This document shows, piece after piece, positions 6,491-10,426 of a stretch of 10,426 nucleotides of DNA. The position numbers were made by a program, and so were the translations under genes. Origin of the DNA: Oscillospiraceae bacterium (GTDB taxonomy: Bacteria; Bacillota; Clostridia; Oscillospirales; Ruminococcaceae); assembly GCA_009784765.1 (NCBI GenBank), contig WQXP01000024.1, positions 1 through 10,426 of the forward strand. The letters run 5' to 3'. The notes below the pieces were generated by a model that was not told the DNA's origin, made no database searches, and worked only from the letters and a program-made list of their open reading frames with translations. Numbering within the stretch: the first letter of the stretch is position 1; every line of letters starts with the position of its first letter.

Positions 6491-7387
6491 ATGAAAAACA
6501 TGAGAAAACGACTATTATACTTGCTCGCTGCCACCGCTTTGGTGCTGACGATGATTGCCCCCGGTCCGATAGCGCAGGCTTCGCAAATCGGCAACAGAGG
6601 TGCGTCTGTGTTCAACGACGCTCTCGCCGATTTCGGCGTTGAGCTGTTCCGGCGGGCTTTCGCCGAAACATTCGCAGAGACCGGCGGCGAAAACACACTC
6701 GTGTCGCCGCTGTCGGTTATACTTGCACTCACTATGACTGCTAACGGCGCGGACGGCAACACTCGCTCCGAAATGCAGGACGTTCTCGGGCAGGGGCTTG
6801 CTCTCGAGAGCCTCACACATCTGCTCCGCGATTATGCAAAGGGGCTTCCGAGTACGGAGGACAGCTCGCTGAACATTGCGAACTCGATTTGGTATGATGA
6901 TGACAGAGTTGAGGTTCTTGAAGCGTTCTTGGCGACTAATCGCGAGTTTTTCGATGCGGAAATTCTTGCGGCGGATTTCGGCGACCCTGCGACCGTCGGG
7001 CTGATTAACGCTTGGGTCAAAGAAAAGACCGAAGAGATGATTGATAAAATCATTGCTGAAATTCCCGAAGAAGCTCTCATGTATCTGATTAACGCGATTG
7101 CTTTCGACGCAGAGTGGTTACGGAAATTTGACGACAATGGAGTCCGAGAACGGAATTTCACTGCTTATGACGGCAAGGTTCAAAGAACCGAATTTATGAG
7201 TTCGATGGAGTCCTTTTTGATTGAGATGGACGATGCTGTAGGTTTCCTCAAGCATTATAAGGGCGGACATTACTCTTTTGCGGCGATTTTGCCTGATGAG
7301 GGCATTGACATCGCGGACTTTATCGAGGGACTCACGGGAGAGAGCCTGATTGGCGCGCTTGAGTCCGCGAAAAGCAATAGACCTTAG
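6491..7387 (+). CDS. Secreted serpin, C-terminally truncated (no reactive-centre loop)
   Basis: The predicted protein of 298 residues begins with a signal peptide (basic KNMRKR, hydrophobic core, likely cleavage after AQA at residue 30). The mature part follows the serpin fold: NTLVSPLSVILALTMTANGA and NTRSEM near 60-90, LNIANSIWYDDD, a LINAWVKEKTEEMIDKII segment, LINAIAFDAEW, FTAYDGKVQRTEFM, and FAAILPDEG near 262. It then stops (ESAKSNRP) about 100 residues short of a typical ~370-400 residue serpin. The breach region, the reactive-centre loop and the PFLF-type C-terminal strand are all missing, so it cannot trap proteases in the usual way. The start at 6491 has AAAGG nine bases upstream; an upstream GTG (6425) is in frame but lacks a site. 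The sequence after the stop is an unrelated gene on the other strand, suggesting truncation by rearrangement. Confidence 0.85.
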   Translation: MKNMRKRLLYLLAATALVLTMIAPGPIAQASQIGNRGASVFNDALADFGVELFRRAFAETFAETGGENTLVSPLSVILALTMTANGADGNTRSEMQDVLGQGLALESLTHLLRDYAKGLPSTEDSSLNIANSIWYDDDRVEVLEAFLATNREFFDAEILAADFGDPATVGLINAWVKEKTEEMIDKIIAEIPEEALMYLINAIAFDAEWLRKFDDNGVRERNFTAYDGKVQRTEFMSSMESFLIEMDDAVGFLKHYKGGHYSFAAILPDEGIDIADFIEGLTGESLIGALESAKSNRP

Positions 7388-7389
7388 CT

Positions 7390-7668
7390 TTTACGTTGTC
7401 GCACATCTCGATTATGCTTTCGAGTCCGATTGTGTAGCGTAAAATTTCAAGTGCATCTGAAATCGTGGGCGTTACGCTACTCGTGAGTATTCCGATATGC
7501 CTTTCGAGCCGTAGAAAGGGCACTTGAATTTGCTCTTGAAATATTTCAAGCTGTTCTAAGTTGAGTGGGTTGCCGTGCAATGTCGGCGAAAATTGCAACA
7601 TACGCGAAATCAGCGGTGTTGCATCGGCGATTTGGTTGTTGTGCAATGTCGCGGAGGGTGGTGTTTAA
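7390..7668 (-). pseudogene. Remnant of a leucine-rich-repeat / dockerin-like secreted protein
   Basis: On the minus strand an open frame without a proper start encodes LRR-type pieces: LHNNQIADATPL and LHGNPLNLEQLEIFQEQ, which follow the bacterial L..N.I.D..PL and L.GNPL..EQ pattern. A dockerin-like segment follows, PTISDALEILRYTIGLESII and EMCDN. That is one half of the duplicated dockerin repeat common at the end of secreted Clostridia proteins. Both ends are cut: the N-terminal side runs into the SurA-like gene's stop, the C-terminal side into the 3' end of the truncated serpin. An internal ATG at 7646 is probably not a real start. I judge it a decayed fragment. Confidence 0.6.
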
Positions 7669-8346
7669 TCATTGCGAAAAAATGCGGATATTTCCGTTTT
7701 CAATCAGTTTAACGATTAACTCCTCGAAGCAAATTTGCCATTCCTCTTCAAAAAGGGTAATTTCTTGAAAAAGCTTGCCACTTTCTGCATTGTCAACATA
7801 ACCATTTTCTACGAAAAATGTTGCACGCAAAGAGTCGTAGTATTTAGAAATCATAAGCTCTTTCCGTACAATATCGTATTGTGATTCCCAATACTCCGCA
7901 AGCGACATTCCCGCACCCTCAAGAAACGGTAAAACCACCTCTTCGAAATTTACCGATGCTTCCATTGTTTCGATGTTAGTGTCGATTACATTCCTTATTT
8001 CATGCTCGTCTGCACAAAAACCCAACCGCGAAGCTTCTGCATATAAAACTTCACGCCTCAAAAGAGATTGAACAGCACGTTCTCTGCCGTCAGTTATTCC
8101 CATTGCTTTGAATTGCTCTTCAATTTTATCAACCTCACTCCTGTTAATAGAAAAGTTATCACCCTCAATATAAACTTGCCCTGCCTTACTTGAATTCACC
8201 AAAGTGTCACTTTCTATTTGACCTGACCGAAAAAAAGAGTTGTTTAGCACCGTATCACGAGTTGCGGCAAGCGAAATCCCCGTTGCTACAGAAGCCAAAA
8301 AGCCAACAACTGCGACTACGAAAACGATTTTGTTAAGTTTGTTCAT
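7669..8346 (-). CDS. Secreted/membrane-anchored protein with SurA_N-like helical region
   Basis: This 225-residue protein starts with an uncleaved anchor or signal peptide (NKLNK, then hydrophobic residues 7-27). From residue ~65 it resembles the N-terminal chaperone region of SurA/PrsA-type proteins: an INRSEVDKIEEQFKAMG helix, ERAVQSLLRREVLYAEASRLG (the typical 'L..E.l..eA...G' helix), then DEHEIRNVI. No parvulin PPIase domain follows; the remaining part is acidic and helical. So it may be a chaperone-like protein without isomerase activity or a relative of unknown function. I chose the ATG at 8346 because AAAGGTG lies upstream. An in-frame ATG nine codons earlier has no ribosome binding site. 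It follows the small secreted gene by 32 bases, probably in one operon. Confidence 0.65.
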   Translation of the reverse strand: MNKLNKIVFVVAVVGFLASVATGISLAATRDTVLNNSFFRSGQIESDTLVNSSKAGQVYIEGDNFSINRSEVDKIEEQFKAMGITDGRERAVQSLLRREVLYAEASRLGFCADEHEIRNVIDTNIETMEASVNFEEVVLPFLEGAGMSLAEYWESQYDIVRKELMISKYYDSLRATFFVENGYVDNAESGKLFQEITLFEEEWQICFEELIVKLIENGNIRIFSQ

Positions 8347-8378
8347 TATAAACACACCTTTCTTTTGTTTCATTATTT

Positions 8379-8781
8379 TTAAGGAACACGCAAACTCAAT
8401 TCTTGAACGTGTTGAATTGAATTTGAACCCGGCATAGATATAGTAGTAACAAATTGGGCGCGATGTGAATTGTTCCTACTATAGGTAACGCAGAAAAAGT
8501 TGTCCCTGTATTCATCGAAAGTCCATGCGGGGTTCTTGTAAAGCGAAGGCCAAGTTGTTGGCGAGGTTATCGCGTAGCGTGATGTTGACATTGTCAATCC
8601 GCGTTGTTCCCGAAGCACCGCTTATTTCCACAGTGCAGTTCGCCGTGTTGCCCGAAAAACTCAAATTCAGCATATGCGTGTTTGTCGAAAACGGCTGAAA
8701 CTCAACGGGGGCGGCAACTGCTGTCATGCTCAAACAAGCAATCGCCAGACAAAGTGCCATTACTTTTAGCAAATTTTTCAT
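8379..8781 (-). pseudogene. Small secreted protein gene split by a +1 frameshift
   Basis: The gene starts at 8781 after a perfect AAAGGAGGT site (8791-8799). It encodes a signal peptide (MKNLLKVMALCLAIACLSMT, likely cut after AVAA at residue 24), then a beta-rich domain with alternating hydrophobic and Ser/Thr/Asn residues (NLSFSGNTANCTVEISGASG). In this frame it ends at 8512 with an unlikely tail. A second frame, one base ahead, carries sensible sequence from about 8570 on (TTWPSLYKNPAWTFDEY, then ISMPGSNSIQ) to a TAA at 8379-8381. It has no start or ribosome site of its own. Together they make one protein of ~130 residues with a single-base insertion (or two-base deletion) near 8570-8600. 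I do not know the function; the layout is that of small extracellular beta-sandwich proteins. Confidence 0.65.
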
Positions 8782-8897
8782 AAATCGTCTACCTCCTTTC
8801 TTGTGTTATTCGGGCTTTTTGCACCCTCTGTATAATATAACGATTGAAAGGTTTGGTTTGTGAGAGAATTTTTGAAATTTTTCAAAAAATTTTGAAT
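8782..8897. other. Intergenic gap with AT-rich palindrome
   Basis: The gap between the sigma/anti-sigma ORF and the small secreted gene holds AAAGGAGGT (ribosome site of the latter) and a T/A-only palindrome around 8870-8892 (TTGAA arms). The palindrome has no GC stem, so I do not call it a terminator. A TATAAT on the plus strand at 8831 has no -35 partner. On the minus strand TATTAT occurs there too, without a good -35. Confidence 0.4.
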
Positions 8898-9605
8898 TTA
8901 GTCGATTTCACTTATAACCAATAGGTTTAATAGCTCTTCTTTGTCTAAAATGCTATAAACCACATAACCGTACAAACTATCAGTCCATATAATCTTGTTT
9001 GCTCCTCTGTTACTTGTAAAAACTACCTCTATGTCGCCAACGAATAATTGTTCGATGTCTTCGTCCTCTGTGCTGACTTGAAGGTGTGTGTTCATCGTGA
9101 ATTGCTGAAATATCAACTCATCGGTTCCGTTTGTGAACGTGCTTACTGCTAAAGTGCCGTAGTGTTCCGTTCCGATAAGGCTGTAATCCACAGGCAAGTG
9201 TAACGGCAAAAAAATTTGCTCTATTTCTGTGGGATAGTCGTTATTTTCGGTATCATTTCTAAAGAGTATACTGGTAAACACCTCACCCACAGAGATAATA
9301 AAGTTGATAAAACCCTCTCTAAGCGCCTGTACGCTTGATGTCATAATTGTTAAAGAAGTAAGCAAAGCAAGTGCGAATACGGCGACACGTTTGCCGACTG
9401 TGTTCACGTATCGGTAGTAGGGTTTCCTGCTTAAACGCAACAGCCTATCCATTTTTCGGTTGAACTCAATCGAAAAGACGTGCGGCTCTAAAACCGCCGC
9501 TTCTCTCAAAGAAATCATTTCACGCCGTTGAGCTTCTCGTGCGGCTTCTTGAATTTTTAAGAACACTTCACGGCTTTCGTCAAGCCCTTTACGACCTCTA
9601 AGCAT
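8898..9605 (-). CDS. Internal start: membrane anti-sigma-like DUF4367 protein, 235 aa
   Basis: Within the fused ORF, ATG at 9605 is preceded by GGGAGGAGGGG (9613-9623) with a nine-base gap, the strongest ribosome site in this strand's genes. The product would be 235 residues: an ~70-residue basic cytosolic region, one membrane helix and a ~110-residue outer domain of the DUF4367 type (WTDSLYGYVVYSILDKEELL near its end). This is the usual composition of an independent anti-sigma-like partner. I infer that it is the ancestral gene start and probably still functional. Confidence 0.7.
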   Translation of the reverse strand: MLRGRKGLDESREVFLKIQEAAREAQRREMISLREAAVLEPHVFSIEFNRKMDRLLRLSRKPYYRYVNTVGKRVAVFALALLTSLTIMTSSVQALREGFINFIISVGEVFTSILFRNDTENNDYPTEIEQIFLPLHLPVDYSLIGTEHYGTLAVSTFTNGTDELIFQQFTMNTHLQVSTEDEDIEQLFVGDIEVVFTSNRGANKIIWTDSLYGYVVYSILDKEELLNLLVISEID

Positions 9606-10157
9606 AATTAAACCCCTCCTCCCTAAGCATTTTTCTAATTTTTGCCTTGCTCTCTGCAAGCGTTTTTTTGCAGTTTCTATAGGGATATGTAAGGTTTTCG
9701 CAACTTCATTCAGCGAAAACTCATTACTATAGTAGAGATAAACTATTTCTCTGTAATCGTTGGGCAACTTGGCTATCGTTGCGGTTAGCAACTCCGTATC
9801 CATTTTCATTATCGTTTCGTCCTCAATGTTTGTAGTAGAGGGGACTTCGTCCATAGAATTATCCGAATAGGTCTCAACGAACTTATTGCGATGTTCCCGC
9901 CGAAGCATATCTATTGCAACCCTCTCACATATAGTAACGCAGTAAGAGGCTGTTTGGGGACAGGAAATTTCATTTATTTTCGATAAATTTTCAATAATCT
10001 TTACGAAAGCTTGATGAACAGCATCTTCGGAAAGTGAATGATTCCGTAAAATACCGTAGGCTTTACGCTGCATCATGCCCGCGTACTCAACGTAAAGCTG
10101 TCCGGCTTTGTTTCTGTCATCGGACGATTCAATCATGGCTATACAGATTGGAAACAT
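8898..10157 (-). CDS. ECF sigma factor fused in frame to a membrane anti-sigma-like protein
   Basis: The 419-residue ORF joins two proteins that are normally separate. Residues ~20-92 are sigma region 2 (LYVEYAGMMQRKAYGILRNH, AFVKIIENL, ICERVAIDMLRRE). Residues ~122-178 are sigma region 4 (IAKLPNDYREIVYLYY, then the FSLNEVAKTLHIPIETAKKR helix-turn-helix). Residues 185-256 are a charged cytosolic part, 257-277 a single membrane helix (RVAVFALALLTSLTIMTSS), and ~305-419 an extracytoplasmic DUF4367-like domain. ECF sigma factors direct RNA polymerase to stress or envelope genes; their membrane partners hold them inactive until a signal arrives. The start has AAGGAG seven bases upstream and a consensus promoter. 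An internal ATG (codon 185) with its own strong site suggests the second half is also made alone. Confidence 0.85.
   Translation of the reverse strand: MFPICIAMIESSDDRNKAGQLYVEYAGMMQRKAYGILRNHSLSEDAVHQAFVKIIENLSKINEISCPQTASYCVTICERVAIDMLRREHRNKFVETYSDNSMDEVPSTTNIEDETIMKMDTELLTATIAKLPNDYREIVYLYYSNEFSLNEVAKTLHIPIETAKKRLQRARQKLEKCLGRRGLIMLRGRKGLDESREVFLKIQEAAREAQRREMISLREAAVLEPHVFSIEFNRKMDRLLRLSRKPYYRYVNTVGKRVAVFALALLTSLTIMTSSVQALREGFINFIISVGEVFTSILFRNDTENNDYPTEIEQIFLPLHLPVDYSLIGTEHYGTLAVSTFTNGTDELIFQQFTMNTHLQVSTEDEDIEQLFVGDIEVVFTSNRGANKIIWTDSLYGYVVYSILDKEELLNLLVISEID
9613..9623 (-). promoter_or_regulatory. Strong internal ribosome binding site (GGGAGGAGGGG) inside the fused ORF
   Basis: Minus-strand GGGAGGAGGGG precedes the internal ATG at 9605 by seven bases from its end. 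In the fused frame it encodes Gly-Arg-Arg-Gly. Its quality makes accidental occurrence unlikely and decides the internal start. Confidence 0.75.
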
Positions 10158-10195
10158 GGTGATTCTCCTTTACGTTGTGAATGGGTCTTTGCTTC

Positions 10196-10224
10196 ATTAT
10201 AGCATATTTTTTAACAAAAGTCAA
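10196..10224 (-). promoter_or_regulatory. Vegetative (sigma-A type) promoter for the sigma/anti-sigma gene
   Basis: On the minus strand TTGACT (10224-10219) and TATAAT (10201-10196) are separated by exactly 17 bases. Only the last base of the -35 differs from consensus. Transcription would start near 10189, giving a leader of about 30 bases before the ATG at 10157. No second ECF-type promoter motif is evident. Confidence 0.85.
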
Positions 10225-10248
10225 TCCTTTTTTAATAAAGTTCATGTG

Positions 10249-10285
10249 AATTGGCAGAATCTTTCCAATTTTGCGGGGTATACCC
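10249..10285. other. Two small palindromes upstream of the promoter
   Basis: AATTGG/CCAATT (10249-10254, 10265-10270) and the perfect ten-base palindrome GGGTATACCC (10276-10285) lie behind the -35 element. Either could be a repressor operator, but there is no support beyond symmetry. Confidence 0.3.
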
Positions 10286-10306
10286 TTTATGATGTAGTGG
10301 CATAGA

Positions 10307-10426
10307 GATGAGTGGGACTTGATTCCTCTCATCGGAACGATTCGTTCCGCAACCAACTGCCCGTTTCGGGCTGTTGCTCTAATCACGTCCATTCAATGGA
10401 CACCCTAAGTCGAACTTAGCTCGTAA
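10307..10426 (-). ncRNA. Candidate structured RNA made of successive hairpins (partial; possibly HEARO/omega-RNA-like)
   Basis: Five stems follow one another: GATGAG/CTCATC (about 10307-10333), CGGAACG/CGTTCCG (10333-10349, loop 3), GCCCG/CGGGC (10359-10371, loop 3), GTCCAT/ATGGAC (10387-10401, loop 3) and CTAAGT/ACTTAG (10405-10419, loop 3). On the minus strand GCAAC and GTTG/GTTGC flank the third hairpin and can lengthen it. All but the first have three-base loops, far beyond chance. I chose the minus strand because its loops are A-rich (AAA, AAT). The pattern recalls the multi-hairpin RNAs found with IscB-type nucleases (HEARO/omega RNA), but this is a recollection of general shape only. 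No IscB gene is in the window and the 5' part would lie past its edge. Minus-strand frames here also give a short open reading frame, which I regard as incidental. Confidence 0.4.

Noticed and set aside
5702..6816. Two long minus-strand open frames (5702-6274 and 6145-6816) opposite the xkdU and serpin genes
   Set aside because: They run antisense to well-supported genes, have no ribosome sites and show compositional shadow sequence.
8831..8836. TATAAT on the plus strand as a promoter
   Set aside because: No -35 at a suitable distance, and transcription would run antisense into the sigma/anti-sigma gene.
10129..10392. Minus-strand 87-aa open frame across the hairpin region and promoter
   Set aside because: It overlaps the sigma gene start and the promoter, has no clear ribosome site, and its sequence is explained by the hairpins.
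1..10426. CRISPR array, tRNA or rRNA genes
   Set aside because: I saw no regularly spaced direct repeats and no tRNA- or rRNA-like stretches; the repeats present are irregularly placed hairpins.

Overview
The window reads as chromosome of a Gram-positive anaerobe, probably an uncultured Clostridia/Oscillospiraceae-type bacterium. The evidence is a PBSX-style (xkd) contractile-tail operon, AGGAGG-type ribosome binding sites, a consensus vegetative promoter (TTGACT-17-TATAAT), an ECF sigma factor with a DUF4367-like partner, a secreted serpin and a leucine-rich-repeat/dockerin-like fragment. I infer the taxon from gene content only.

Left part (1-6370, + strand): a myovirus-type tail operon in the canonical order. 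It holds the sheath C-terminus, tail tube (XkdM), tail assembly chaperone (XkdN) with a -1 frameshift extension, a 194-aa protein in the tape-measure slot, LysM protein (XkdP), hub (XkdQ), XkdR, gp25-like wedge (XkdS), baseplate J (XkdT) and XkdU. A 51-aa YvrJ/holin-like membrane protein and a 58-aa SPOR-like protein follow. Many genes overlap by 1-8 bases, indicating one coupled transcript. No long tape measure, tail fibre, fibre chaperone or lysin is present. That suggests a degenerate or domesticated, possibly very short, contractile particle. The chaperone gene carries a textbook slippery heptamer and downstream hairpin, so the G/GT frameshift is well supported.

Gaps at 177-272, 747-897 and 6371-6490 hold a family of short hairpin repeats: a 9-bp stem, an NGRA loop and an invariant CTAC tail. 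The stem sequence differs between copies but pairing is kept.

Middle (6491-7670): a secreted serpin that stops before its reactive-centre loop, joined to a remnant of an LRR/dockerin-like gene on the opposite strand. This is a rearrangement junction.

Right part (7669-10157, - strand): a secreted protein with a SurA_N-like region, a frameshifted small secreted protein, and an ORF joining an ECF sigma factor to its membrane anti-sigma-like partner. The fusion looks like the result of one lost A in an A-run: the other frame restores a normal sigma C-terminus and a stop overlapping the partner's own start. A strong promoter drives this gene. The last ~120 bases form a dense series of hairpins that may be a structured RNA cut by the window edge.
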